Assembly (NCBI GenBank): GCA_938034415.1
Contig: CALHLE010000009.1
Coordinates: forward strand, 1-64,000
Length of the DNA stretch: 64,000 nt
Source: an uncultured Anaerolineae bacterium
Lineage (GTDB): Bacteria; Chloroflexota; Anaerolineae; J036; Brachytrichaceae
Direction of reading: 5' to 3'
Positions 46,155 through 55,113 of the stretch are shown piece by piece. The notes beneath the pieces are model-generated. The model saw nothing but the letters and a program-made list of their open reading frames with translations. It was not told the origin of the DNA and made no database searches. Numbering within the stretch: position 1 is the first letter of the stretch; each line of letters begins with the position of its first letter. Position numbers and translations under genes: made by a program.

Positions 46155-47744
46155 CTACCTTAACAACCCTTGCACGCCTACGTTGATCACATTGAGCGCC
46201 AGCGCCGGCCACACGCCCAGCACCAGCATCGCACCCATCAACGGGGCGATGCCGAGGATCTCGGCGAAGTTCATGTCCGGCAGCGGATGATGTCGCCATG
46301 TTTCGCCCAGCGGGCCATGCAGCACTTTCTGGATCGCCTTGAGGATATAGATGCCGGTGATGAGCAGGCCGGCCATCGAGAGGATGGTGAGCAGGGTATG
46401 CACCGACCACGCGCCGCGCGTGACCATGAACTCGCTCACAAACCCGGACAGGCCGGGCAGCCCTAGCGAGCCCATGGCGCAGAAGATGAGCACGGCGCCG
46501 TAGATCGGCATGATCGTCCACAGGCCACCGTACTGGTTCAGGTCGCGCGTGTGGGCGCGTTCATACACTACGCCGACCAGGGCGAACATGGCCGCCGAGG
46601 AGAGGCCATGCGTCACCATTTGCAGCACGGCGCCGCTGCCGGCGATGGTGGCGTCGATTTCGCGCACGGTGGAGTCGGGCGCCAGCGCCAGCCCCGCCGA
46701 GGCGATGCCCAGGGCCACAAAGCCCATGTGGTTGATGGATGAGTAGGCGACCAGTCGCTTGAAGTCGGTCTGCCCCCAGGCAGCGAACGCCCCCAGCAGG
46801 ATGCTCAGGAAGGCCAGCAAGGCCAGCAGCACACTGTAGTTGAGCGGCGCGCCGAAGACGCTCAGCCCAGGCAGCACCGGCTGCGAGAACACATCGGGGA
46901 AGAGCGGCATGACCAGCCGGAAGAAGCCATAGCCGCCGAGCTTGAGCAGGATGCCGGCCAGCATCATCGAGCCGCCGGTCGGCGCCTCGGTGTGCGCGTC
47001 GGGCAGCCAGGTGTGCAGCGGCCAGATCGGAATCTTCAACGCGAAGGCGATGCTGAACGCGATGAACGCAATCGCCTTCCAGACGGTCGGCTCCCAGCCG
47101 AAGAACGTCACTTGGTTGTTGCCGGTGAAGGGTCGGCCGAGCGACGATTCGAGATAGGTGAGGTCGAAGCTCTTGGAGGCCAGGCCGATCACCTGGATGG
47201 CCAGCAGCATCCCCAGGCTGGCGAACATCGTGTAGAGGATGAACTTGAAGGAAGCATAGCGCCGGTTTGCTCCGCCCCACTGGCTGATGAGGAAGTACAT
47301 CGGCACCAGGCTGACCTCGTAGAACAGGAAGAACAGGATGAGGTCGAGCGCGATGAACACGCCCAGCACCGTCGTCTGCAACAGGAAGAAGAGCGCGAAG
47401 TAAGCCTTCGGGTGATGCTCGATGTTGAGCGAGAAGATCATCGCCAGCGGCGTGAGGAAGCAGGTGAGCACCACCAGCGGCAGGCTGATGCCGTCCACGC
47501 CCACTTTGTAGACCGAGTTGATCTGCGGGAACCAGACCATACTCTCGAGGTACTGGTAGCCGCCCTGGGCGCGGTCGTAGCCGACCCACGCCGCAATCGA
47601 AAGCCCTAGCGGAATCAGGCTGAAGGCGATGGCCCCCCATTTGATCAGCCGGGTCTGGTTGGATGGCGTGACCAACACCAGCAACATGCCCACCAGCGGC
47701 AGGTAGGTGATTACCGACAGCAGGTTTGTGCTCAGTAGATTCAT
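46155..47744 (-). CDS. nuoM: NADH-quinone oxidoreductase subunit M, first copy
   Basis: 529 residues. Motifs: FFLFYEVSLVPMYFLISQWG with the key Glu, FALKIPIWPLHTWLPDAHTE with Lys and His typical of NuoM, TDFKRLVAYSSINHMGFVAL and LGLPGLSGFVSEFMVTRGAW. It lies 55 bases after nuoL, the normal gene order, and is followed by a second nuoM, making four antiporter-like subunits in this operon (L, M, M, N) instead of three. Confidence 0.95.
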   Translation of the reverse strand: MNLLSTNLLSVITYLPLVGMLLVLVTPSNQTRLIKWGAIAFSLIPLGLSIAAWVGYDRAQGGYQYLESMVWFPQINSVYKVGVDGISLPLVVLTCFLTPLAMIFSLNIEHHPKAYFALFFLLQTTVLGVFIALDLILFFLFYEVSLVPMYFLISQWGGANRRYASFKFILYTMFASLGMLLAIQVIGLASKSFDLTYLESSLGRPFTGNNQVTFFGWEPTVWKAIAFIAFSIAFALKIPIWPLHTWLPDAHTEAPTGGSMMLAGILLKLGGYGFFRLVMPLFPDVFSQPVLPGLSVFGAPLNYSVLLALLAFLSILLGAFAAWGQTDFKRLVAYSSINHMGFVALGIASAGLALAPDSTVREIDATIAGSGAVLQMVTHGLSSAAMFALVGVVYERAHTRDLNQYGGLWTIMPIYGAVLIFCAMGSLGLPGLSGFVSEFMVTRGAWSVHTLLTILSMAGLLITGIYILKAIQKVLHGPLGETWRHHPLPDMNFAEILGIAPLMGAMLVLGVWPALALNVINVGVQGLLR

Positions 47745-47799
47745 CGTTGTCGCCGTGAGACCGGAGACCTATCAATCTCCCATCCCAGAATCCATACCT

Positions 47800-49998
47800 T
47801 TACTGAAACAGGAACAAGAAGAACACCAGAATTGCAATGACCATGATCAGGCCGGACAGCAGGTAGTTCTGCACCTGTCCGGTCTGCAATTCGCGGCCCC
47901 AATCGCCCAGGTTGCGGAAGAAGCGGCCCACGGCATCGGAGAAGCCGGTGATCACGACGCGGTCGAACTCGGCGAAGCCCTGCGTCACGCGCGCGCCGAG
48001 GGCGTAGCCGCCCTCCAGGATGCGGTCTATCACACCTTTGTCCACCACGCGCGAGTAGTTATCGGCGATGGCTTGCAGCGGATTGATGAAGATCTTGCGA
48101 TATAGCTCGTCCCAGTACCAGCGGTGATAGAGGAAGTTGAACATGGGCAGCTTCTCCACCGGATCGGTCTGGCCGGCCTGCAGCGGGTTGCGCGCATAGA
48201 CGAGCCAGCCGAGTGCCAGGCCGCCCAGCGCCACGCCGATCGAGAACAACACCGGCACGACGTTGAACGCCAGCGGCTCCGGCTTCTCCAGCAACATGCT
48301 GGCGATGAAGTTCTTCAACCAAAAGGCGCCATCCCCCATCAAGGCGCCGAAGATTGGGAAGTCCTTGGGGATGTTGATAAAGCCGATGAACAGCGCGAAG
48401 ACGGCCAGGACGATCAACGGGAAGGTCATGGTGGGGGCGCTCTCGGTTGCGTGTGCCGCTGCTTCGGTGCGCGGCTGGCCGAGGAAGGTCATGGCGATCT
48501 GGCGCATGGTGTAGAACGCCGTCAGGAGTGCGCTGACCACCAGCACCACGAAGACCAGGGCTGCCAACCCGTTGCCTTTGACCAGGCCGTGATAGTAAGC
48601 ATCGGCGAAGATCTCGTCTTTGCTCCAGAAGCCGGCGGTGATGAACGGGAAGCCGGCCAGCGCCAAGCCGCCGATCAAGAATGTGACAAATGTGATCGGC
48701 ATGCGCGCGCGCAAACCGCCCATGTTGCGCATGTCCTGCGGGTCGAATGCGTGCGCGTCATCGCCGGCGTGTTCGCCGTGTGCATCGTGGCCGTTGTGCG
48801 CGTCATCCCCGTGCCCAGAATGGCTCGCGTGGCCTGAGTGATGGGCATGGCTCACATGATGGTGTCCATGCTCCACGCCGTGGATGACCGAGCCGGAAGC
48901 CAGGAACAGCAGCGCCTTGAAGAAGGCATGCGTCAGCAGGTGGAAGGCTGCCGCCACATATGCCCCGATGCCGACCGCGGCGACCATGAACCCGAGCTGC
49001 GAGATGGTGGAGAAGGCCAGCACGCGCTTGATGTCGTATTGCGCCACGGCGATCGTCGCGCCCAGGAAGGCGGTGAATGCCCCGATGAGGCCGACGATGG
49101 TAAAGGCGGCGCTGTGTTCGCCGGCGGCTAACAGCAGCGGGAAGAAGCGCAGCAGCATGAAGATGCCGGCGCTCACCATCGTGGCTGCGTGGATCATGGC
49201 CGAGACCGGCGTCGGGCCTTCCATCGCGTCGGGCAACCACACGTGCAGCGGCCACTGCGCGCTCTTGCCTACCGTGCCGCCGAAGATCAGGATGGCGATC
49301 AGCCCGGCTGCCGAGATGCCCAGCCCAAGCACCGCCGGCGTCGCCGCCAGTTCCTTCAGCACTTCTTCGCTGCGCAGGATGGCATGGAAGTTCAACGTGC
49401 CGGTTTGCGCATAGAGATACACCATGCCTAGCAACAGCAACATGTCGCCTACGCGCGTCGTCATGAAGGCCTTGACCGCCGCCTTGTAGGCCGAGGGTTT
49501 CTGATAGAAGAAGCCGATCAGCGAGTAGGAGCAAAAGCCCATCAGCTCCCAGAAGATGAATAGGGTGAGCAGGTTGTCGCTGACCACCAGGCCCATCATC
49601 GAGCCGGCGAACAGGCTGAGGTAGGCGAAGAAGCGTGTGTAGCGCGGATCCGCCGACATGTAGCCGACGCTGTAGATGAAGATCAGCGTACAAGCCAGCG
49701 GCACCATGAACAGAAAGGTCGCGCCGAGCGGGTCCACGGCGACGCCGATGTTCAGGACGGTCTCGCCGGTGGGCAACCAACCAATCTGCCCGCCGATGGG
49801 CTTCTTGCCCAGGTCCTTCATCTGCCAGACGCTGAAGAACACGATGAACGACATCACCAAAGATGCGATCATCGCGAGCACGGCGATCGTCGAGCTGGTC
49901 TGGCGGTAGCGGTTGGTGAACAGCGCAATGACCGCAAACGCCAAGATCGGCGGCAGCGGCGCAAGCCAGAGTAATGTAGTCAGGGTTTCGTGCGACAT
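47800..49998 (-). CDS. nuoL: NADH-quinone oxidoreductase subunit L with His-rich insertion
   Basis: 732 residues versus about 610 in the usual enzyme. Core motifs: LFIFWELMGFCSYSLIGFFY with the key Glu, SAQWPLHVWLPDAMEGPTPV, YDIKRVLAFSTISQLGFMVA and LTHAFFKALLFLASGSVIHG. Residues about 373-416 are an insertion with 16 His in 44 residues. Near the C-terminus the bridging region before the last membrane segment (about 651-710) is long and seems to contain two similar units, DKGVIDRILEGGYALGARVT and DRVVITGFSDAVGRFFRNLG. The first helix of proton pumping in the distal arm is expected here. Confidence 0.95.
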   Translation of the reverse strand: MSHETLTTLLWLAPLPPILAFAVIALFTNRYRQTSSTIAVLAMIASLVMSFIVFFSVWQMKDLGKKPIGGQIGWLPTGETVLNIGVAVDPLGATFLFMVPLACTLIFIYSVGYMSADPRYTRFFAYLSLFAGSMMGLVVSDNLLTLFIFWELMGFCSYSLIGFFYQKPSAYKAAVKAFMTTRVGDMLLLLGMVYLYAQTGTLNFHAILRSEEVLKELAATPAVLGLGISAAGLIAILIFGGTVGKSAQWPLHVWLPDAMEGPTPVSAMIHAATMVSAGIFMLLRFFPLLLAAGEHSAAFTIVGLIGAFTAFLGATIAVAQYDIKRVLAFSTISQLGFMVAAVGIGAYVAAAFHLLTHAFFKALLFLASGSVIHGVEHGHHHVSHAHHSGHASHSGHGDDAHNGHDAHGEHAGDDAHAFDPQDMRNMGGLRARMPITFVTFLIGGLALAGFPFITAGFWSKDEIFADAYYHGLVKGNGLAALVFVVLVVSALLTAFYTMRQIAMTFLGQPRTEAAAHATESAPTMTFPLIVLAVFALFIGFINIPKDFPIFGALMGDGAFWLKNFIASMLLEKPEPLAFNVVPVLFSIGVALGGLALGWLVYARNPLQAGQTDPVEKLPMFNFLYHRWYWDELYRKIFINPLQAIADNYSRVVDKGVIDRILEGGYALGARVTQGFAEFDRVVITGFSDAVGRFFRNLGDWGRELQTGQVQNYLLSGLIMVIAILVFFLFLFQ

Positions 49999-50048
49999 GC
50001 TTCGATTGGTGTCGTTCGTGTCGGTGGCGTCTATGTTGTCTTACGCCA

Positions 50049-50375
50049 TCACAGCTTCATCTGGTCTAGCTTCTCCGGATCAATGCTGCGCGTGATGCGA
50101 TAGACCGCGATGATCAGCGCAAGGCCGACGGCGGCTTCAGCAGCGGCGATCACAAGCACAAAGGCGGCGAAGGCCAGCCCGCCGGATGACGTCGGCGCTA
50201 GATAGCGCCAAAAGGCCAGCAGGTTGATGTTGGCAGCGTTCAGCATCAGCTCAACGCCCATCAACAATGCGATGGCGTTTTTGCGCGCCAGCGCGCCATA
50301 TAGGCCAATGCAGAAAAGCGCCGCCGATACGGCGAGATACCACCACAGCGGGATTCCGTTGAGCAAGTTTTGCAT
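50049..50375 (-). CDS. nuoK: NADH-quinone oxidoreductase subunit K
   Basis: 108 residues from the ATG at 50375, chosen because GAGG lies 5 bases upstream; an in-frame ATG four codons earlier exists. Three membrane segments with NAIALLMGVELMLNAANINL, carrying the two Glu-type residues important for proton transfer (Glu in VELMLN and in AAAEAAVGLAL). It lies 50 bases before nuoL. Confidence 0.95.
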   Translation of the reverse strand: MQNLLNGIPLWWYLAVSAALFCIGLYGALARKNAIALLMGVELMLNAANINLLAFWRYLAPTSSGGLAFAAFVLVIAAAEAAVGLALIIAVYRITRSIDPEKLDQMKL

Positions 50376-50402
50376 GATTCCTCGCAAGAGCGCGCTTGAG
50401 TT

Positions 50403-51122
50403 TCAGTGTTCGGCGGTCGAAGCAACGGCGCCTTCCGGCAATGGCGCAACATCCGGCGCCATGCCAGCCTGCCGCATGGCTTCGGCTTCCTCGGCAGCTT
50501 CTTCGGCCTGGCGGCGGCGATCCTCGATGACCTCGGCTGGCCGGCGCTGGCGCGCGACGAAGATCGCGCCGGCCAGCACCACGTCCACCAAGAAGGCGAT
50601 CAGCAAGAAGGGCAGCAGATACTGGTTCAAGTCCACCAGCGAGCGGCCGAAGTCGGCGATGTAAGTCTCCGGCACGGATGGGATCGGCTGATTGGGCGGC
50701 GTCCACTCAATGCCGCCGACGTCGCGCGGGGAGGCGTTGCCGGCAAACAGCGAGAAGACCGGCCAGCGCGCGACATCAACCGTCACGCGGAATGGGCCGA
50801 ACAGAAGCAGCAGCACCGCGAAGATGATCCCCACGGTCACAGCTGCGGCGACGGCCTGCGAGTTGCGCGGCACCATGCCTTGCATGCCGCGCGTGAGCAT
50901 GACGGCGAAGATGAGCAATATGGAGATTGCGCCGATGTAGATCAGCACCTGCGCCACGGCGAACAGGCCGATGTCCAGCAGCACGAATAATCCGGCTACG
51001 CCGAAGAACGTGAGGATCAGCATCAGTGCCGCGCGGAAGAGGTTGCTGGTGGTGACGACGAAGATCGCCGACCCAAGGATGGCCAGAGCCATCACGATGA
51101 AGAGCACTTGGTGGATCGTCAT
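50403..51122 (-). CDS. nuoJ: NADH-quinone oxidoreductase subunit J
   Basis: 239 residues, with five membrane segments starting LFIVMALAILGSAIFVVTTS. The conserved AQVLIYIGAISILLIFAVML is clear. The loop before the last membrane segment is long (about 50 residues) and there is a charged, Ala/Glu-rich cytoplasmic tail of about 50 residues (RRQAEEAAEEAEAMRQAGM). It follows nuoH directly: the nuoI gene that usually lies between H and J is missing. Confidence 0.94.
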   Translation of the reverse strand: MTIHQVLFIVMALAILGSAIFVVTTSNLFRAALMLILTFFGVAGLFVLLDIGLFAVAQVLIYIGAISILLIFAVMLTRGMQGMVPRNSQAVAAAVTVGIIFAVLLLLFGPFRVTVDVARWPVFSLFAGNASPRDVGGIEWTPPNQPIPSVPETYIADFGRSLVDLNQYLLPFLLIAFLVDVVLAGAIFVARQRRPAEVIEDRRRQAEEAAEEAEAMRQAGMAPDVAPLPEGAVASTAEH

Positions 51123-51153
51123 GATTGCCGAATTCGTAATGGTTCAACCGTGT

Positions 51154-52407
51154 CTATGCGCTCACCGCGGCGATGTTCTCCGCTCGGCGCTGCTCCAGCA
51201 CGGCTTCTTCTTGCAGGCGCATGATGCGCGCGCGCCGCGCCGCAACCGTCAGCGAGCCGATCAGGACGAGCGTGCTCGCCACGAACAGGATGGCTGCTTG
51301 CGCGGCCGGCGTGACCAGGATGCCGCCGTTGGCCTGCGCGAGCGCTGGGCTGGTCACGAAGAGTTTCATCAACACCATGACCACGACCAGGTGCACGATC
51401 GAAACCGGCACGAAGAACTTCCAGTTTAAGTTGTGCATCTGGTCCACGCGGATGCGCGGCAGCGTGCCGCGCAGCCACATGAAGATGAAGAACACGACCG
51501 CTGCTTTGAGCAGCAACCAGATGTAGGGCGGCAGCACTGGGCCGGCGTAACCGCCCAGGAACAGCGTTGAGAACACAAACGCCACAGCCAGCGCGTTGAC
51601 GTATTCGCCTAGGAAGAACAGCGCGAATTTCATGCCGCTGTATTCGATGTGGAAGCCGGCCACGATCTCCGATTCGGCCTCCAGCAGGTCGAAGGGTGAG
51701 CGCGCGGTCTCGGCGATGCCGCTGATCAAGAAGACCAGCGCGCTGAATGGGAAGAACACGATGAACGGGATGCCGGGGTTGCCGTTCAGCGTCGTCTGTT
51801 GGTTGATGATGTCTACGAGGCCCAGCGAGCCGGTGATCATCACCACCGGCAGCACGTTCAACAGCATCGGCACCTCATAGCCGACCAGTTGCGCCACCGT
51901 GCGAAAGGCGCCCAGCAAGGCATACTTGTTGTTGCTGCCCCAGCCCGCCATGATGATGGCCACGATGCTGCCCGAGCCGATGGCGATGATGAAGAACACG
52001 CCGACGTTCAGGTTTGTGCCTACCACGCCCGGCGCGAACGGCAGCACGGCGTAGGTCGTCAGGGCGAACACCGCGATGACCAGCGGCGCGAGGTTGTATA
52101 CCCAGCGATCAGCCGCCGCCGGCGTGGTGTCTTCCTTAGTGAACATCTTGATGCCGTCGGCGATGGGCTGCAGCAGCCCAAATGGCCCGGCCTGATTCGG
52201 GCCGACTCGGTCTTGGATGCGCGCGACAACCTTGCGCTCGACATACGTCAGCCCCATGAACGACAGTGCGGCGAAGGTGCACAAAATGATTGCTGCCAGC
52301 CCCATGGTGACCAGGTCGGCAAGGAAGGGGCTGAATCCGAAGATGCTATTGATAATCCCCGCGATGAAGTCGCCGATGATCTTGAGCAGGTCGTTGATGA
52401 AGTTCAT
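51154..52407 (-). CDS. nuoH: NADH-quinone oxidoreductase subunit H
   Basis: 417 residues. The quinone-channel subunit: YVERKVVARIQDRVGPNQAG (characteristic), GLLQPIADGIKMFTKEDTTP, AETARSPFDLLEAESEIVAG and FALFFLGEYVNALAVAFVF. The C-terminus has an extra tail of about 30 residues with Arg/Glu-rich helix. It stands between nuoA and nuoJ, with no nuoB, C, D, E, F, G or I in the interval. Confidence 0.95.
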   Translation of the reverse strand: MNFINDLLKIIGDFIAGIINSIFGFSPFLADLVTMGLAAIILCTFAALSFMGLTYVERKVVARIQDRVGPNQAGPFGLLQPIADGIKMFTKEDTTPAAADRWVYNLAPLVIAVFALTTYAVLPFAPGVVGTNLNVGVFFIIAIGSGSIVAIIMAGWGSNNKYALLGAFRTVAQLVGYEVPMLLNVLPVVMITGSLGLVDIINQQTTLNGNPGIPFIVFFPFSALVFLISGIAETARSPFDLLEAESEIVAGFHIEYSGMKFALFFLGEYVNALAVAFVFSTLFLGGYAGPVLPPYIWLLLKAAVVFFIFMWLRGTLPRIRVDQMHNLNWKFFVPVSIVHLVVVMVLMKLFVTSPALAQANGGILVTPAAQAAILFVASTLVLIGSLTVAARRARIMRLQEEAVLEQRRAENIAAVSA

Positions 52408-52462
52408 GGAATCAGGTCTCAGCAGCCGGCAGCCTGCCGGCTGCTCGGCGATGTGATCCTCG

Positions 52463-52819
52463 TTATTCCCAGTCCAGCGCGCCTTTGCGCCAGGCGTAGA
52501 GCAGCGCGATCAGCAGCACGATGACGAAGAGGGCGACGTTGGCGACGGCGAAGAACGTCAGCGAGTTGAACGCCACGGCGATCGGGAAGAGCAGGATTGC
52601 CTCGATGTCGAACAGCACAAACACCAGGGCGATCACGTAGTATTGCACCCGGAACTGCACCCAAGTGTCGCCGACCGTCTCCATGCCGCACTCATACGTC
52701 TCGAGCTTGGCTTTGCTAGGCTTTTTGGGGCGAAGCAACGAAGCCGCGATGAGCGCCACTCCCATGAGCAACGCAGCCGTCACCAGCATCACACCGACGA
52801 ACGCAAAGTCTGTTCTCAT
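52463..52819 (-). CDS. nuoA: NADH-quinone oxidoreductase subunit A
   Basis: 118 residues from the ATG at 52819 (MRTDFAFVGVMLVTAALLMG); a GTG four codons upstream is less likely. Three membrane helices, with LETYECGMETVGDTWVQFRV and VFVLFDIEAILLFPIAVAF, which are the conserved elements of the quinone-site loop. First gene of the operon, 100 bases after the predicted transcription start. Confidence 0.95.
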   Translation of the reverse strand: MRTDFAFVGVMLVTAALLMGVALIAASLLRPKKPSKAKLETYECGMETVGDTWVQFRVQYYVIALVFVLFDIEAILLFPIAVAFNSLTFFAVANVALFVIVLLIALLYAWRKGALDWE

Positions 52820-52834
52820 AGGCCTATGCACGAT

Positions 52835-52884
52835 TTAGCCACAGCGCCGCTGCAACCGATCGTTTCTCGCGGCACTGTGGCTAA
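52835..52884 (-). promoter_or_regulatory. Long hairpin in the nuo operon leader
   Basis: TTAGCCACAG-C-GCCGC (52835-52850) pairs with GCGGC-A-CTGTGGCTAA (52869-52884): 10 plus 5 base pairs with one mismatch and an 18-base loop. It sits between the promoter at 52925 and the nuoA start, 15 bases before the ATG. No T-run follows, so an mRNA stability or translational element is more likely than a terminator. Confidence 0.7.
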
Positions 52885-52924
52885 TTGAGATCCGGACAAG
52901 TGCCAAACTTCACAAGGCAAAGGC

Positions 52925-52954
52925 ATTATAGCCGCAGGCATTCTACGGCGTCAA
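52925..52954 (-). promoter_or_regulatory. Sigma70-type promoter of the nuo-atp operon
   Basis: On the minus strand TTGACG (52954-52949), an 18-base spacer and a perfect TATAAT (52930-52925). Transcription would start near 52918, giving a leader of about 100 bases that contains the hairpin at 52835-52884. Confidence 0.7.
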
Positions 52955-53035
52955 GGATGGTTTGGCATTTTGCAAATTCTCCGCTCCCTTTGGCCGAGCG
53001 CTGGAATATTCGCCGACTGCTATTCAGCTTTGGTA

Positions 53036-53065
53036 GGGTAGTCGTGGCATTGCTTGCGCCTACCC
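53036..53065. repeat. Dispersed palindromic repeat, degenerate copy
   Basis: GGGTAG at one end and CTACCC at the other enclose GGCATTGCTTGCGC, close to the centre of the repeat at 11475. Inner arms pair imperfectly. Confidence 0.45.
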
Positions 53066-53096
53066 ATGTCTCGCGCTGCAGAGAAATGCCCCTGGC

Positions 53097-53126
53097 TTCA
53101 CCACTTGGTGTCAAATTAACTATAAT
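53097..53126 (+). promoter_or_regulatory. Possible promoter of the acetyltransferase gene
   Basis: Perfect TATAAT at 53121-53126 with a weak -35 TTCACC at 53097-53102 (18-base spacer). Transcription would begin only a few bases before the ATG at 53141, so the message may be leaderless; no Shine-Dalgarno is visible. Confidence 0.45.
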
Positions 53127-53140
53127 TCGGCGGCAAAGCT

Positions 53141-53728
53141 ATGGATGTCCGGCCCATTACCCTGGTCGGGCGATGGGTGAGGCTGGAGCCGTTGCGCGTG
53201 GAGCACGCCGAGGCGCTATGGCCGCAAGCCGACGAGCCTGAAATCTGGCGCTATATGCCCTACGGCGAGGTGAATTCGCCGGCCAAGCTGCGCGCGGTGA
53301 TCGAGGACTTGCTCGGGCGCCAGGCGCGCGGAACCGATCTGTGCTTTGCGGTGTTTCATTGTGCGACGGACGCGGCGGCCGGCATGACGCGCTACATGAC
53401 GATTGACCGGCCTAACCGAAGCCTGGAAATCGGCGGCACCTGGTATGGCAAGGCTTACCGCCGGACTGTGATGAACACGGAGTGCAAATACCTGCTGCTG
53501 AGGCACGCCTTCGAGGTGTTGGGGTGCATTCGCGTGCAACTCAAGACCGATCTGCGCAACGAACGCAGCCAGCGCGCGATTGAACGCCTGGGCGCCGTGC
53601 GGGAGGGCGTGTTGCGCAAGCACATGATCATGCCGGATGGCTACCCGCGTTCGTCGGTGATCTACAGCGTGATTGACGACGAGTGGCCGGCGGTTAAAGC
53701 GCGCCTCGAGCAAATGTTGAGCACGTAA
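53141..53728 (+). CDS. GNAT family N-acetyltransferase (RimJ/RimL-like)
   Basis: 195 residues. The Acetyltransf_3 layout is clear: ITLVGRWVRLEPLRVEHAEA at the start, LEIGGTWYGKAYRRTVMNTE, the LLRHAFEVLGCIRVQLKTDL segment and NERSQRAIERLGAVREGVLR, where the acetyl-CoA site and the conserved RSQRAIERLG helix lie. The target (protein N-terminus, amino acid or other) cannot be told. It is a single gene with its own probable promoter. Confidence 0.9.
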   Translation: MDVRPITLVGRWVRLEPLRVEHAEALWPQADEPEIWRYMPYGEVNSPAKLRAVIEDLLGRQARGTDLCFAVFHCATDAAAGMTRYMTIDRPNRSLEIGGTWYGKAYRRTVMNTECKYLLLRHAFEVLGCIRVQLKTDLRNERSQRAIERLGAVREGVLRKHMIMPDGYPRSSVIYSVIDDEWPAVKARLEQMLST

Positions 53729-53769
53729 AGCTTGCCCCGTGCAGCGCGCGTCCCCGTATTCATGCTCTG

Positions 53770-53798
53770 TTGAGTAAGACCTGCCCAGTCCACTAAAT
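53770..53798 (+). promoter_or_regulatory. Possible promoter of the phosphofructokinase gene
   Basis: TTGAGT (53770-53775), a 17-base spacer and CTAAAT (53793-53798). A small hairpin (CGAGAA/TTCTCG, 53823-53839) and the ribosome site AGGAGA follow before the ATG at 53859. Confidence 0.45.
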
Positions 53799-53858
53799 CG
53801 TTTTAGAGATAGTCGAAATCCACGAGAAACTCATTCTCGAAATAGCAGGAGAGATGTT

Positions 53859-55019
53859 ATGCGAATTGGAATCTTGACAGGCGGCGGCGATGTGCCCGGT
53901 TTGAACTCGGCCATCAAAGCGGCGACAATCCGATTGCTCGACGCCGGCCATGAGATGGTCGGCATCCGGCGCGGCTGGTATGGCCTGCTGCACTTCAACA
54001 TGGACGATGAGACGAGCGCGCAGCAGTTCATCCTGCGGCTCGACCGCAACGCCGTGCGCACGGTGGATCGCACCGGCGGCACCTTTCTGCACACCAGCCG
54101 CACCAACCCGGCCAACGTGAAAGCCAAAGACGTGCCGGAGTTCCTCAAACACACGACGGTGTTCGCCAGCGGTCTGGCCGACCGCTATGACTTCACGCAG
54201 CATGTGTTGAGCGTGTTGCATTTCTTGGGCATAGAGGCGCTCATCACCATCGGCGGCGACGACACGCTGAGCTATTCGCTGCGGCTGCACAACGAGGGCT
54301 TCCCCATCGTGGCCATCCCCAAGACGATGGACAATGACGTGCGCGGCACGGATTACTGCATCGGGTTCAGCACGGCGGTCACCCGCGCGCTTGATTTCAT
54401 TCACAACATGCGCACCTGCACCGGCAGCCACGAACGCATCGCCGTGATCGAGCTATTCGGGCGCTACAGCGGCGAGACCGCGCTCATGTCTTCCTATCTG
54501 GGCAACGTGGATCGCTGCTTAATCGCCGAGGTGCCGTTCGACATCGAGAAGCTATGCGACTATCTGTTGCGCGACAAGCGCGCCAATCCGAGCAACTACG
54601 CGATGCTGGTCGTTTCGGAGGGCGCGCGACCGAAGGACGGCGCGATGATCGAGCGCGGCGAGGCCGACGCCTACGGGCACCGCAAGCTGGGCGGCATTGG
54701 CGATTACATCAGCGAGCAGATCAAGCGCCTCACCGGCGAGCACACGATGTATCAGAACGTGGCGTATCTGATGCGCTCCGGAGCGCCGGATGCGCTGGAC
54801 GTGATGGTGTCCAGCAACTTCGGCGCGTTGGCGGCCGATTTGATCCTGCAAGGGCGCTACGGCCGGATGGTGGCGCTGCAGGGCGGCAAGTACACCAGCG
54901 TTCCGTTGACCGAAGTAGGGGGTGGGCCGCGCTCGCTCGATGTCGCCGAACTCTATGATGCCGAACACTACCGGCCGCGCGTGCGCAATGTTGAGAATAA
55001 GCCGATGTTCTTGTACTGA
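53859..55019 (+). CDS. Phosphofructokinase, probably pyrophosphate-dependent
   Basis: 386 residues. Family motifs: [19 protein letters not shown], then GGDDTLSYS (132-140), [20 protein letters not shown] and [14 protein letters not shown]. In ATP-dependent enzymes the two key positions are Gly in GGDG and PGTIDND; here they are Asp (GGDD) and Lys (PKTMDND), the residues associated with PPi use. The prediction is that it phosphorylates fructose 6-phosphate reversibly with PPi; it should be checked enzymatically. ATP or another phosphoryl donor remains possible. Confidence 0.88.
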   Translation: MRIGILTGGGDVPGLNSAIKAATIRLLDAGHEMVGIRRGWYGLLHFNMDDETSAQQFILRLDRNAVRTVDRTGGTFLHTSRTNPANVKAKDVPEFLKHTTVFASGLADRYDFTQHVLSVLHFLGIEALITIGGDDTLSYSLRLHNEGFPIVAIPKTMDNDVRGTDYCIGFSTAVTRALDFIHNMRTCTGSHERIAVIELFGRYSGETALMSSYLGNVDRCLIAEVPFDIEKLCDYLLRDKRANPSNYAMLVVSEGARPKDGAMIERGEADAYGHRKLGGIGDYISEQIKRLTGEHTMYQNVAYLMRSGAPDALDVMVSSNFGALAADLILQGRYGRMVALQGGKYTSVPLTEVGGGPRSLDVAELYDAEHYRPRVRNVENKPMFLY

Positions 55020-55113
55020 TGACGTGATGGATGGTCGGCGATGTCGCGTGGGCCATCGCTGATCGGCGCTTTTGCCTGAGGGCTTGGCCGGCGCGCCGGC
55101 TTCGGATGTCTGC

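Larger units (their letters stand above)
52885..53140. other. Intergenic region between nuo operon and acetyltransferase gene
   Basis: No gene is supported. It contains the nuo promoter on the minus strand, the short repeat at 53036-53065 and the acetyltransferase promoter on the plus strand, all listed separately. Confidence 0.6.
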
